The translations under genes were made by a program, and so were the position numbers. 25,462 bases of DNA from Chitinophagaceae bacterium (GTDB lineage Bacteria; Bacteroidota; Bacteroidia; Chitinophagales; Chitinophagaceae), in assembly GCA_019454915.1 (NCBI GenBank), contig JACFNM010000014.1, positions 1-25,462 of the forward strand, in the 5' to 3' direction. This document shows positions 9,101 to 17,940 of this stretch, one piece after another. The notes under the pieces were generated by a model that worked only from the letters and a program-made list of their open reading frames with translations, had not been told where the DNA came from and ran no database searches. Every line of letters starts with the position of its first letter. The stretch's first letter is position 1.

Positions 9101-9662
9101 TTACAGGCTGGCTAATCAGTACGGAACCGGTTCTGCTCTGCCGAACTGGATAGGAGGATTGACAACGGCTTTGTATTATAAGAACTTTGATTTAAGCGCT
9201 GTTTTGGCTTACCAGTTTGGTGGTAAATTCTTCAGTGTCTCCTATGCCAACGGTTATTACAGAAGCGGAGAAATTGATGGCGGATTGTCGCGTGAGCTTT
9301 TGAACAATACGTTTACGGCAGACCGGCCCAATGCGAAGTTTCCCATGTTATTCTACCAGGGTGATGCTAACTTCACCGGAGGTTCAACGTTGGGTTCATG
9401 GGCATACAGCGATATGTCTTTGTTTGATGCCAGTTACCTGAATGTAAAGAATATAACCCTGGGCTATAATTTGAGTGGTAATGTGCTTCGCAGATTGTCT
9501 CTTGCAGGATTGAGGATTTATGCTTCCGCTGACAATTTGGCGTTCTTTACTTCTCATTCTGGAATTGATCCCCGGTTGTCATTGGTAAATGGTATGGAAG
9601 TAGGTGCGGATTATTATCTACCCATGAGCTCCATGTCTTTTGGAATAGATATTAATTTCTAA
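6180..9662 (+). CDS. SusC/RagA family TonB-dependent outer-membrane receptor
   Basis: A 1160-residue outer-membrane glycan importer. It has a signal peptide (about residues 1-21), then a carboxypeptidase-regulatory-like domain starting ISVSGKVTDATGG (about 23-100), the SusC linker DTLVVVGYGTTKK (about 103-115), and a plug domain with LIVIDGVP, IESVTILKDAAS and AIYGSRGASGVVMV (to about residue 230). A large beta-barrel follows, ending in an aromatic-rich strand closing in F (SFGIDINF). The N-terminal domain follows directly after the signal peptide with no anti-sigma signalling (STN) domain, so regulation through FecI/FecR is unlikely. It pairs with the SusD gene 29 bases downstream and should import oligosaccharides of the pectic substrate attacked by the glycosidases here. 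Confidence 0.97.
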   Translation: MKRKLLFLIPLLTCLYFSLSAQISVSGKVTDATGGAMEGVTVMVKGTVVGTSTNASGNFSLDNVPSVNSVLVFTFIGFNTEEVVVGNRTSLNVTMSTGQAAMDTLVVVGYGTTKKAAFTGSATTVSANIINAQANTTVTRALEGVVPGLQVSAIDGQPGLDMGIRLRGVSSTSQNSSNALIVIDGVPSLYPNELASINPKDIESVTILKDAASTAIYGSRGASGVVMVTTKRGKSGKAKISYSTRMGYNYLSKDLRPDLIHDAKDFYEYTWLAIYNSARYGVAGNSSTNGTFTTNFKSPNMSHEDAALFASQHLFDYNGSMTNFSRNALGNWMLYNVPGASYVPTGSGTTASSTMTGAYLVNTDGKLNPDAKLLFPAGSYDDYFIKKPFRQEHNLSASGGTDRMDYFVSLGLQEDPSYITGSSFKRYNFRSNINAQLTSWLKVGGNSSFAYRNTQSPATRFGRNPGTVSQNVFRWVNSGNPLVSLFARDQNGNIVKNPDGTNKVVDNAGQSYSPLGPTTNQRYAINLPKLLDQDVDRNISNDLNLRGYATVTFLKDFSFTTNLAFERFSEMRTRYGNLETGQAQGVGALAKLTNNTNVLNSQQLLNWNKDLGTHSITALAGHEYYQWNNDIVNFASAYSLVNEFLGAGNFTSRYNTAGAPFGTPAIGGDLIRMESYFGRVNYNFNQKYFFEGSVRRDGSSKFRRPEDRWGTFWSAGLGWLMSEENFMEGTRGWLDNLKVRASYGVIGNEGGIGNYSGYQLWAFSANYATASNGVGIPASYNLTQGVLPNVSLTWENTNTFDAGIDFAIFNHRLNGSIDYYNKLTVNAVFANPLPYSMGQTSLIKNNAQIANRGFEIELNGDIIRNKSLRWNVGITGTHYRTILAKVPEGVGVPALNGMHTGTVDGWAKSGGATTPVPVYLRGEGKDYYNTYLYIYKGVDQNSGLPMFQHTVTQADHDNGRFTSDAIGSYVSTTNYRLANQYGTGSALPNWIGGLTTALYYKNFDLSAVLAYQFGGKFFSVSYANGYYRSGEIDGGLSRELLNNTFTADRPNAKFPMLFYQGDANFTGGSTLGSWAYSDMSLFDASYLNVKNITLGYNLSGNVLRRLSLAGLRIYASADNLAFFTSHSGIDPRLSLVNGMEVGADYYLPMSSMSFGIDINF

Positions 9663-9691
9663 TTAATCATGATGTTAAAAAAGTTTACAAT

Positions 9692-11323
9692 ATGAAAAAT
9701 GTAAGAAAATATATTGGAGGACTATTTGCAGCAGCTATACTTTTTTCTGTTGGTTGTTCTAAAAAGTTAGATGTGCCACCTCCCAATAATTTACAGGATC
9801 AGCAGATTCGTGATCTGTTGGCTAATGGCACCCCTGAGCAAATCAAGCTGATTATGGGTAGTATGGCCAACAACATGCCGCTTACTTTTAATACCGCCGG
9901 TATTTTTGGTATGGGTGTAGCTGATATTTCTTATTATACGAATCAGGGCTTGGGCGTTATGAGAAATCTTGAAGCCAATGATATTGTATTGGGTGATCAG
10001 GCAATTTCGGATGTGTTGGCGGGCTCTATTGAGTATAATTTGGGGAATTTTCAAGGCTCAAGCGGCGGAGCAAATAATGTGGCGTTTTGGTATTATGCCT
10101 GGGGAAATATTACCAAGGCAAATCAGATGTTAGGATTTTTGCCGGACGACGTTGTGGCGAATAATAGCTTTTTGCAGGACGCAAAGGCCAGGGCTTTGGT
10201 GGTGAGGGCTTATTCCTATAATTTCCTGATGGAAAATTACCAGGATGCCTATACGCAGGGCGGAAAGACTAAATTGGGTATGCCACTTTACACGGAGTTT
10301 AATCCCAACCAGCAATTTCAGGCACGCGCTTCGGCGGAAGATACCTACAGGTTTATTAAGACCGATTTGACGAATGCTATTTCCCTGCTTCAGGCAGCGG
10401 GTACCGGTTATACGGCTAATCCATCGGATATTGATCTGGGTGTGGCGAATTTCGTTTTGGCAAGGGTATCTCTCGTTACCGGTGATTGGCCGGCTGCCGT
10501 CACCGCTTGCAATAGCATTCTGTCTGGTTATTCCGGGCTGAGCTTGATGACTGAAGCGGCTTATGGCGGAAAAAATACAGGAACACCCGCTAATCCGGTT
10601 TTCGACCCGGTGGATAACGGATTCCTGAATAATGATAAGAATCCGGAAGTAATTTTAGGTTTTCCAACTGGTATTGCCAACAATTATTTCAACAGCCTGA
10701 TGAATCCTTTTGGACCAAGTTATGGTGGATTGAACAGAGCATATAAAAGGATTGATGAACGCTTGTATAACCTGATTGCAGATGACGATTATAGAAAGGA
10801 TTGTTTCCAGGATAATACGGACTTTGGAAACTTTACCTACCAACCCAGCGGTACGGTGAATACACTTCCCTCGTACATTAATTTTAAATTTGCAGCTACG
10901 CAGAGTTTAGACGGAAATAAAGATTTGGCCAACTCCAGTACATGCTATTACATGCGTTCTTCAGAAGTGTTGTTGATGAAGGCTGAAGCACTGGCACAAC
11001 AAAGCGGACAGGAAAGCGAAGCCAAGAATACTTTAAATCAATTGTTAGCTGCGAGAACCCGTGGCGGATCTCCGGTACTAACGGTTGATAATTATCCGGC
11101 TATGGCGGGTATGACTGCTTTACAGATGGTGCAATTACAGACTCGTATAGAAATGTGGGGTGAAGGCGGACTGGAATACTACAATAACAGGCGCTGGAAC
11201 ATTCCCGTGGACAGGAGCAGTTCCAATAATCATATTAACAAAGGACAACTGCCCGTTTCAAAGATGACAGCAGAAATTCCTTTTGACGAGATGAACAATA
11301 ATCCGTTGATGGTGCAAAACTAA
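9692..11323 (+). CDS. SusD/RagB family glycan-binding outer-membrane lipoprotein
   Basis: A 543-residue SusD-like protein. The signal peptide ends in a lipobox with Cys22 (FSVGC), followed by SKKLDVPPP, so it should be lipid-anchored at the cell surface. The N-terminal tetratricopeptide-like helices (for example NITKANQMLGFLPDD and KARALVVRAYSYNFLM) and the C-terminal signatures (YYMRSSEVLLMKAEALA near residue 420, IEMWGEGGLEYYNNRRW near 490) are typical of RagB/SusD. It forms the lid of the SusC transporter and captures oligosaccharides. It lies 29 bases after susC, and transcription probably ends at the hairpin immediately downstream. Confidence 0.97.
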   Translation: MKNVRKYIGGLFAAAILFSVGCSKKLDVPPPNNLQDQQIRDLLANGTPEQIKLIMGSMANNMPLTFNTAGIFGMGVADISYYTNQGLGVMRNLEANDIVLGDQAISDVLAGSIEYNLGNFQGSSGGANNVAFWYYAWGNITKANQMLGFLPDDVVANNSFLQDAKARALVVRAYSYNFLMENYQDAYTQGGKTKLGMPLYTEFNPNQQFQARASAEDTYRFIKTDLTNAISLLQAAGTGYTANPSDIDLGVANFVLARVSLVTGDWPAAVTACNSILSGYSGLSLMTEAAYGGKNTGTPANPVFDPVDNGFLNNDKNPEVILGFPTGIANNYFNSLMNPFGPSYGGLNRAYKRIDERLYNLIADDDYRKDCFQDNTDFGNFTYQPSGTVNTLPSYINFKFAATQSLDGNKDLANSSTCYYMRSSEVLLMKAEALAQQSGQESEAKNTLNQLLAARTRGGSPVLTVDNYPAMAGMTALQMVQLQTRIEMWGEGGLEYYNNRRWNIPVDRSSSNNHINKGQLPVSKMTAEIPFDEMNNNPLMVQN

Positions 11324-11347
11324 TCAGATTTCGAAGTTGATCGACAG

Positions 11348-11382
11348 ATAGACCACTTTTCTAAGTGGTCTATCCTTTTTTA
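11348..11382 (+). terminator. Rho-independent terminator of the susCD operon
   Basis: ATAGACCACTT (11348-11358) and AAGTGGTCTAT (11363-11373) make a perfect 11-bp stem with a TTCT tetraloop, followed by a T-run (CCTTTTTTAT). It starts 25 bases after the susD stop and separates susCD from the downstream catabolic gene run, so that run should have its own promoter. Confidence 0.93.
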
Positions 11383-11392
11383 TGAAGGGAGC

Positions 11393-11439
11393 CGGTCTTT
11401 AGCATCCAAAGGTTGTGACTATAAGACCGATTTTGGATG
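11393..11439 (+). repeat. Two interleaved inverted repeats (pseudoknot-like topology)
   Basis: CGGTCTT (11393-11399) pairs perfectly with AAGACCG (11423-11429), while CATCCAAA (11403-11410) pairs perfectly with TTTGGATG (11432-11439). The arms occur in the order a-b-a'-b', so both stems together would form a pseudoknot, or they are two mutually exclusive hairpins. The gaps between arms are 3, 12 and 2 bases. The element lies just after the susCD terminator and before the predicted GH78 promoter, so it would be transcribed only by read-through or from another start. I match it to no known RNA family. Confidence 0.5.
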
Positions 11440-11463
11440 AAGGCGCAAATAGCCGGTTAGCGG

Positions 11464-11494
11464 TTGTCTATTCAGCTTTGAGAATATTATTTTG
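11464..11494 (+). promoter_or_regulatory. Candidate promoter for the GH78-led gene run
   Basis: TTG at 11464-11466, a 20-base spacer and TTATTTTG at 11487-11494 match the Bacteroidota pattern TTG-N19-21-TAnnTTTG with one mismatch. It sits downstream of the terminator and about 80 bases before the preferred GH78 ATG (11577), so it is well placed to start a separate transcript for the rhamnosidase and following genes. Prediction only. Confidence 0.4.
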
Positions 11495-11576
11495 CTGTAT
11501 AATTTATTAACGTCGGGGGACGAAAAGTAACTGAAAATTGAGTAACATTACAGGTATTCTAAATTTCGTACGCTTC

Positions 11577-14397
11577 ATGATCTTAAAACATTGTATCTCC
11601 GGTTTTTTTTCGGGCTATCGCAGATTTCAACTTTGTGTATTAGGAGCCTTTGTTGTTGCCTTTTCCCTTGCACCTGTTCATGGTCAGGATTTCGAACTTG
11701 AGAATTTAAGGTGTGAACTGTTAAGAAATCCTTTGGGTCTGGATGTGCTCAACCCCTCTTTCAGCTGGGAATTGCAGTCGCCTGAAAAAGGTAAAAAACA
11801 GATTGCTTATCAAATTTTGGTTTCGGATGATAGCATGAAATTAAGAAACAACCAGGGCGATTGGTGGAATACAGGAAAAGTGAAAAGCGGGGAAACAAAT
11901 CATATCGTCTATAAGGGTGCGGGTTTACGATCAGGACAGTATTATTTTTGGAAAATAAAGGTATGGGATGAGAAGAATAGAGAAAGCGGTTGGAGCGAAA
12001 TTCAGTACTGGTCAATGGGGCTGTTAAGCAGGAGCGACTGGAAAGCAAAATGGATAGGAGTTGATTCCATCAACCCGGCTACAGATTTCGATAGGTATAT
12101 TATTCCTCCTTCTCCTTTGTTACGAAAAGCATTTAAGATTCAGAAAGAAGTGAAGCGTGCTACACTGTTTGCCTCCGCTTTGGGTTTGTATGAAATTCAT
12201 TTGAATGGCAACAGGGTGGGCGATCATATCCTGGCGCCCGAATGGACAGATTATACAAAGCGTGTTCAGTATCAGACTTATGTATGATGTTACCTCGTTA
12301 CTCACGCCTTCGGAAAACGCCATAGGCGCTGTTTTAGCGGACGGTTGGTACGCCGGCGATCTGTGGGATCATTTTTACAGGGGGCGATACGGGTTCTATC
12401 CTAAATTATTAGCGCAGCTACACATTGAATACGGGGACGGATCAACCGAAACGATTGTTTCGGATGAAACATGGAAATTATTTAAAGATGGCCCCATAAA
12501 AGAAGCATCTATTTTTGACGGCGAGGTTTTTGATGAACGCGACAATCCGAAAGATTGGATGATGCCGGGCTTTAAGGATGACCGGTGGACGAACGCTACG
12601 GTTTATTCGCCTTCTGTTACGTTAAACGCACAAATGAATGAAGCCGTTAAAGTCGTAAGAGAAGTGAAGCCGGTAAACATATTTGAGCTGACGAAATTTA
12701 AATATAGGCCAAAGACTTATATTATTGATATGGGTCAGAATATGGCCGGTTGGATCAGTCTGAAACTTCCTTATAATCCCGGCAGAAAAATTACGATTCG
12801 CTATGCCGAGATGCTGAATGACGACAGTACGCTCTACGTTGAAAACCTGCGGCACGCGAAATCCAGAGATATCTATATACCTGCGAGGGAAGAGCAAGTT
12901 TTTTACGAGCCTAAGTTTACTTACCACGGGTTTCGTTATGTGGAGATAACCGGATTATCCAAAGCGCCGGGGTTATCCGAAGTTACGGGAAAGGTTGTGG
13001 CTTCTTCCGCTCCGGTGGTTTCATACCTGGAAACATCGAATAAAGATCTGAATCAACTATGGAGTAATATTTTCTGGACGCAGTTAGGAAATATTCCGGG
13101 TGTGCCAACCGATTGCCCTCAACGGGATGAGCGTTCCGGTTGGATGGGAGATGCACAGGTGTTTGCACAGACAGCCATGTTCAATATGGATATGGAGGCC
13201 TTCTATAAGAAATGGTTCAGGGATATCCGCGATGAGCAAACAGCAGACGGAAGATTTCCAAACTATGCGCCTCATATTACGCAGAGCCTCCGGTATTATG
13301 ATGCGCCGGGTTGGGCCGATGCAGGAGTAATCATTCCCTGGAAAGCATATATAAATTATGGGGATAAGAAAATATTACGAAGTAATTATGAGGCGATGTG
13401 TAAGTTCATTGACCGGGTGTATAAGATGAACCCCGACCTCATAAGAATAAATGAAGTCGGGCAAAACTATGGCGACTGGCTGAATGGTAATTCCATTAAA
13501 GCAGCGGACTACCCCAAAGACGGCGGAGCCATTCCGAAAGATGTTTTTAGTACGGCTTATTTTGCGTATTCCACCGCACTGCTTGCCAAAGCAAGTAGCA
13601 TCCTAAATAAAAATAAGGAGTACAAACATTATGATTCATTGGCAAAAGCTATCCGTCAGGCTTTTATCAACAATTTTATCAGTAAGGATGGAATCATTAA
13701 AGGAAATACTCAGGCTGGGTATGGGATGGCGCTTGAATTTGGATTGGTTCCCGAAGCATTAAAGGCCAAGGTGGTTAGCAATATGGTGCAGGCAGTAAAG
13801 GACTACGACGGACGTATTTCAACCGGCATTCATACAACCGAACGGTTTATGAATCAGTTGAGTTTGAACGGTCATCCTGAGATAGCCTATAGCTTACTCG
13901 AAAGCCACCGGTTCCCTTCCTGGATATATTCCATTGACCAGGGCGCTACCACCATCTGGGAAAGATGGGATGGCTATGTAAAAGGCAGGGGATTTCAGGA
14001 TCCGGGTATGAATTCCTTCAATCATTATGCCATTGGCGCTGTAGGTGAGTGGATGTACAAGCATATATTAGGTATCAGCCCGGATGAAAATAATCCGGGG
14101 TACCGTCATTTCTATATTGAGCCCAAACCTGGCGGCACCTTAACCTGGGCGAAAGGTTACTATCATTCGATTGTCGGAAGGATTGGCGTTTCCTGGAAAC
14201 AGGAAGGTAATCGTTACGTGTACGAAATTGAAGTACCCACAAATAGCTCAGCTACTTTGACATTACCAACTGATAGTAATATATTAGAGGGAGGGGCACC
14301 GGCAGCAAAGGCGAGCGGTGTCAGGTTGCTCGAAAAGAAAAATGGGAACACCCGTTTTAGGCTGGCATCCGGAAAATATACTTTTCAATATGAATAA
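11577..14397 (+). pseudogene. GH78 alpha-L-rhamnosidase, frameshifted by a 4-bp tandem duplication
   Basis: Two overlapping frames together encode one secreted alpha-L-rhamnosidase of about 938 residues, a normal size for the family. The first frame runs from ATG 11577 (a TTG at 11538 is also in frame) through a signal peptide ending near APVHGQ, an Ig-like domain and part of the Bac_rhamnosid_N sandwich, and stops at the TGA at 12285-12287. The rest continues in another frame from GAT at 12286 (VTSLLTPSENAIGAVLADGW). TATG is duplicated at 12279-12286; removing one copy restores YQTYDVTSLL. The second frame keeps the (alpha/alpha)6 catalytic domain with the general acid Glu at 13129-13131 in DERSGWMGDAQ and the proposed base Glu at 13960-13962 in TTIWERWDG. 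The downstream frame has no decay, so the lesion is recent or a sequencing error. Intact, it would remove terminal L-rhamnose from rhamnogalacturonan fragments in the periplasm or at the surface. Confidence 0.88.
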
Positions 14398-14449
14398 GAC
14401 TTAGAGGGAAGATAATTTTTTATAACTGACAAATCTGAATATCTGTATT

Positions 14450-15196
14450 ATGCGTGGTCTTAAAAATAAAATAGTCGTGATTACCGGGGGGCTCGGCGAC
14501 CTGGGTTATGCTGCCGCTCAGCGTATGATTGAAGAAGAATGTAAAGTGGTGCTGTTGGATGTGGCGGCAGATGAAGAAAACCGGGCTGAAAAAATAGGAG
14601 CGGTTTATTTCCGGGTGGACATCAGTAAGGAAGAAGAAGTAAGTACGATAGCACAGCAAATTAAGCAACAGATGGGAGCGGCTCATGTGCTGGTGAACAC
14701 TGCGGCACGTTTTATTTTTAAGAGTGTGGATGCCACCACGGAGGATTGGGATAATATTCTTGCGGTGAATATCCGGGGCACTTCGCTCATCACAAAACAT
14801 ATCGTTGAACAGATGAAGGAAAACGGCGGAGGCAGTATCATTAATTTCTCTTCCGTCAGTGGATTCGTCGGGCAGTCAAATTTTGCCACCTATAATGCCA
14901 CCAAGTTTGCCATCCGCGGACTGACCAAATGCTGGGCCCAGGATTTGGCGCCCTTTAATATCCGGGTGAATACCATTTGCCCGGGGTATATTTATACGAG
15001 GGCATTTGTCAACTCCTGTGAGAAACTGGGTTTGGATTTAGAGGAAGAAAATAAACGGGCATCCGCGATGCACCTGCTGAACCGGCAGGGGCGACCGGAA
15101 GAAGTGGCCTCGGCAGTTGCTTTCCTGGCGAGCGATGACAGCTCTTTCATTACGGGAAGCGACCTGCTGGTGGATGGCGGCTATCTGGCTAAATGA
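14450..15196 (+). CDS. SDR family NAD-dependent dehydrogenase
   Basis: A 248-residue short-chain dehydrogenase. The cofactor loop is TGGLGDLG (about residues 12-19), in which the usual GIG is replaced by DLG. An Asp in VVLLDVA favours NAD, and the catalytic residues lie in NFSSVSG and in YNATK (Y148, K152). The C-terminal DLLVDGGYLAK is typical of the family. It starts 52 bases after the rhamnosidase and leads the catabolic set of the plus-strand run. By context it may oxidise L-rhamnose or another deoxy-sugar to its lactone, or a 2-keto-3-deoxy acid at C4. It differs clearly from the SDR at 395-1144, so two distinct oxidation steps are likely. Confidence 0.9.
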   Translation: MRGLKNKIVVITGGLGDLGYAAAQRMIEEECKVVLLDVAADEENRAEKIGAVYFRVDISKEEEVSTIAQQIKQQMGAAHVLVNTAARFIFKSVDATTEDWDNILAVNIRGTSLITKHIVEQMKENGGGSIINFSSVSGFVGQSNFATYNATKFAIRGLTKCWAQDLAPFNIRVNTICPGYIYTRAFVNSCEKLGLDLEEENKRASAMHLLNRQGRPEEVASAVAFLASDDSSFITGSDLLVDGGYLAK

Positions 15197-15252
15197 CAGC
15201 TTTAACAAAGAATGGCGTCATCCTTTTTCATCACGGTTGAAAATACTTTTTT

Positions 15253-15882
15253 ATGAAGTTTATAGATTTATCTCACCCGCTGGAGCATGGTCAGCAAACT
15301 TTTCCCATGGATCCCAAGCTGAGTATTGTTCCTCATGGCAATACAAAAACCTTACGCTATAACATCACGCAAATTGTCATAGGCTCTCACCAGGGAACGC
15401 ACTTAGACGCAATGTATCATTTTTTAGATGATGGAAAGACACTGGACCAGATGCCGCTGGATTGGTTTTACGGACCGGCTCATTTATTGCGCATCCCCAA
15501 AAAAGCCAATGAAGAACTCACCGTGGAGGACTTTAAGCCGTATGAAAAGCTGCTTCAGCCCGGGGCGCGTATTATTTACGAAACGGGTTGGCACAAACAT
15601 TTTGGAGAGGAAAATTTTTTCTCCGATTTTCCTTCGCTCACCCAGGAAGCGGGACGATACCTTGCCGGTAAAAATATAAGAATGCTGGGGATGGATACCC
15701 CAACGCCGGGTAAAGACTGGTATGAAATTCATCACGATATTTTACTTCCTAAGGAAATTGTGATTGTAGAGAGTTTGGCCAATTTAGATATGGCTCCCGA
15801 TGAGTTTACCTTTATCGGATTTCCTTTAAATTTCAAAGGAAGAGACGGGTCGCCCATCAGGGCGGTAGCGCTGGTTGCGTAA
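15253..15882 (+). CDS. Cyclase family metal-dependent hydrolase (kynurenine formamidase-like fold)
   Basis: A 209-residue cytoplasmic protein opening FIDLSHPLEHG, with the family metal motif HQGTHLDAMYHF at residues 46-57 (putative metal ligands H46, H50, D52). The usual Pro of the HxGTHxDxPxHF signature is replaced by Met54 or Tyr55. A second conserved block, LGMDTPTPGKDW near residue 145, and the C-terminal IGFPLNFKGRDGSPIRAVAL complete the fold. Known members hydrolyse N-formylkynurenine, isatin or cyclic intermediates; none is tied to rhamnose as far as I know. Between an SDR and an alcohol dehydrogenase, a lactone- or diketone-hydrolysing role is plausible (inference). Confidence 0.85.
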   Translation: MKFIDLSHPLEHGQQTFPMDPKLSIVPHGNTKTLRYNITQIVIGSHQGTHLDAMYHFLDDGKTLDQMPLDWFYGPAHLLRIPKKANEELTVEDFKPYEKLLQPGARIIYETGWHKHFGEENFFSDFPSLTQEAGRYLAGKNIRMLGMDTPTPGKDWYEIHHDILLPKEIVIVESLANLDMAPDEFTFIGFPLNFKGRDGSPIRAVALVA

Positions 15883-15907
15883 AAACAGATTGAATAAATG
15901 ATTAGCA

Positions 15908-16936
15908 ATGAAAAATGAAATGCAGGCACTATTGTATCCCGAATATGGGAAGTTGACCATAGCCACTCAGCCCGTGCCCTCTATTGCGTCCGATGAAGTA
16001 TTGCTGAGGGTGGGCGCTTGCGGTATTTGCGGAAGCGAACTGGAATCCTTTGCCTCACGAAGCGAGAGAAGAAAGCCCCCGTTGATTATGGGGCATGAGT
16101 TTAGCGGAACCGTTGCGGAAGTGGGGAAAGAAGTGAAGCACTTTCGCGAAGGAATGCGGGTGGTTAGTAATTCCTTAGTTTCCTGTGGCGCCTGTAGTTC
16201 CTGCCTTCGCGGGGAGACCAACCTGTGCGTAAGGAGACAGATTTTTGGCATGCACAGGGGAGGTGCTTTTGCAGAGTATGTGAATGTGCCGGCAAGATGT
16301 TTAATCCCAATGAGTGATCACGTTAGTTTTGAGACGGCTTGCCTTTCGGAGCCTTTGGCAAATGGCGTGCACATGGTAGGATTAACCAATCATCTGCATT
16401 TGAATCAGATGCTGGTTTTTGGGGCAGGGCCAATAGGACTGATGGCACAACTGGCGTTTCAGGCGTTGAGGAACGTTCCGGTGATTGTGTCGGATATCAA
16501 AGATGAACGACTCGCTGTCGCCAAAAAATTGGGCGCTGTTCATACCATCAATTCAGCAAAAGAAAATATAGAAGAATCCATAGCGGCTATTACGGCGGGC
16601 GATGGGTTAGACCTTGTGGTGGATGCAGTGGGAATGGAACAGACCAACCGGCTGGGATTAAAATTATTAAGACCGGGGGGAACCATGGTGATGATTGGGC
16701 TGCATCAAAACAGTCAGCCTTATCATAGTTATGATATTATTCTTCCGGAAAAGAAAATAATAGGAAGCTATGCCTGTAAGGATGACGAAATGAAAACGGC
16801 GCTTGATTTGATTACAGATGGAAGAGTGGATGTTACTTCCTGGATAGATTATTTTCCCCTTTCCGAAGGAGCGACGGTGTTTGCCGGATTAGTTTCGAAA
16901 GAAAAAGATTGGATTAAAACAGTACTCACCATGTAA
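15908..16936 (+). CDS. Zinc-dependent alcohol/polyol dehydrogenase (MDR superfamily)
   Basis: A 342-residue medium-chain dehydrogenase. The catalytic zinc site is C41 in CGICGSE with H63-E64 in GHEFSG. The structural zinc site is complete with C93, C96, C99 and C107. The Rossmann motif GAGPIGLMA lies near residue 173, and an Asp after the second strand (VSDIKDE) favours NAD. The size and features resemble threonine, sorbitol or galactitol-phosphate dehydrogenases. It starts 25 bases after the cyclase-family gene, in the same operon. It probably oxidises a secondary hydroxyl of a sugar acid or polyol; the substrate is unknown. Confidence 0.92.
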   Translation: MKNEMQALLYPEYGKLTIATQPVPSIASDEVLLRVGACGICGSELESFASRSERRKPPLIMGHEFSGTVAEVGKEVKHFREGMRVVSNSLVSCGACSSCLRGETNLCVRRQIFGMHRGGAFAEYVNVPARCLIPMSDHVSFETACLSEPLANGVHMVGLTNHLHLNQMLVFGAGPIGLMAQLAFQALRNVPVIVSDIKDERLAVAKKLGAVHTINSAKENIEESIAAITAGDGLDLVVDAVGMEQTNRLGLKLLRPGGTMVMIGLHQNSQPYHSYDIILPEKKIIGSYACKDDEMKTALDLITDGRVDVTSWIDYFPLSEGATVFAGLVSKEKDWIKTVLTM

Positions 16937-16976
16937 GTACCTGCGGAATTTTATACTACGACCGAAGAATTTATGC

Positions 16977-17930
16977 ATGAGAAAGAAGATTGTTATTACA
17001 GATTACGGGTTTCCGACAATTGATTACGAAAGAGAAGCTGCTGAAAAAATAGACTGCGATTTGGTGACCGGACAGTGCAGAACTGAAGAAGAAGTGCTGG
17101 AACTTACTAAAACCGCAGATGCGATTTTGGCCCAGTGGGCTCCCGTGAGCAGAAAGGTTATAGAGGGATTAGAAAATTGTAAAATCATTGTGCGGTATGG
17201 AATAGGAGTGGATAATGTGGACCTGAAAGCAGCAAAAGAAATGGGCATACCGGTTTGCAATGTTCCGGATTATTGTATTGATGAAGTAGCCGATCACGCA
17301 GTGGCTATGGGAATAGCACTGGCCAGGCAGCTGACTACAACGGATAAACGGGTGCGCTCAGGCAACTGGAAAATTACACCTCCTTTGGTGATGCCGCCCT
17401 TTAGAGAAATGACTTTTGCCACTTTGGGCTATGGCAGAATAGCACGGGAAGTTTTAAAAAGAGCGGCGGCACTCGGATTTAAAACTGCTGCCTATGATCC
17501 ATTTGTTGAAGCCCCGGAAATGAAAAAGAATAATGTTGAGTCATTAAAGCTTGAGCAGTTACTTGAAGGGGCGGATATCATATCACTGCACCTGCCACTC
17601 AACGATGCGACGCATCATATTATCAATGAGGCAACCATCGGACAAATGAAATCTCAGTCAATCATAATCAATACAGCGCGGGGTGGATTAATTGATAATG
17701 AGGCTTTGGCATCAGCGCTGCTGAACAGAAGGATAGGCGCTGCGGGATTGGATGTTTTTGAGGAAGAACCACTGCCTGTAACACATCCCCTGATGAGTTG
17801 TGATAATACTATACTTACTTCGCATACGGCGTGGTATAGTGCCTCCAGTATCCCGGTTTTGCAAAGGATGGCGATGGATGAATTGGTAAGAGGGCTGACA
17901 GGTCAGCCGTTAAGGAACAGAGTAGCTTAA
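16977..17930 (+). CDS. D-isomer 2-hydroxyacid dehydrogenase, CtBP-like
   Basis: A 317-residue NAD-dependent 2-hydroxyacid dehydrogenase. The N-terminal half contains RYGIGVDNVDLKAAKEMGI and VPDYCIDEVADHAVAM, wording typical of the C-terminal-binding-protein branch. The nucleotide-binding motif is LGYGRIA near residue 149. The catalytic Arg lies in NTARGGLID, the Glu in FEEEPLP, and the His in TSHTAWYS. It starts 40 bases after the alcohol dehydrogenase and ends 10 bases before the permease gene. It could interconvert a 2-keto acid from sugar breakdown and its D-2-hydroxy form (for example pyruvate and D-lactate, or a keto-deoxy acid) to balance NADH made by the neighbouring dehydrogenases; this is inference. 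Confidence 0.9.
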   Translation: MRKKIVITDYGFPTIDYEREAAEKIDCDLVTGQCRTEEEVLELTKTADAILAQWAPVSRKVIEGLENCKIIVRYGIGVDNVDLKAAKEMGIPVCNVPDYCIDEVADHAVAMGIALARQLTTTDKRVRSGNWKITPPLVMPPFREMTFATLGYGRIAREVLKRAAALGFKTAAYDPFVEAPEMKKNNVESLKLEQLLEGADIISLHLPLNDATHHIINEATIGQMKSQSIIINTARGGLIDNEALASALLNRRIGAAGLDVFEEEPLPVTHPLMSCDNTILTSHTAWYSASSIPVLQRMAMDELVRGLTGQPLRNRVA

Positions 17931-17940
17931 AACGAAAATT

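Noticed and set aside
12279..12290. Programmed ribosomal frameshifting in the GH78 gene
   Set aside because: No slippery heptamer or downstream structure is seen, while a simple TATG duplication explains the shift exactly.
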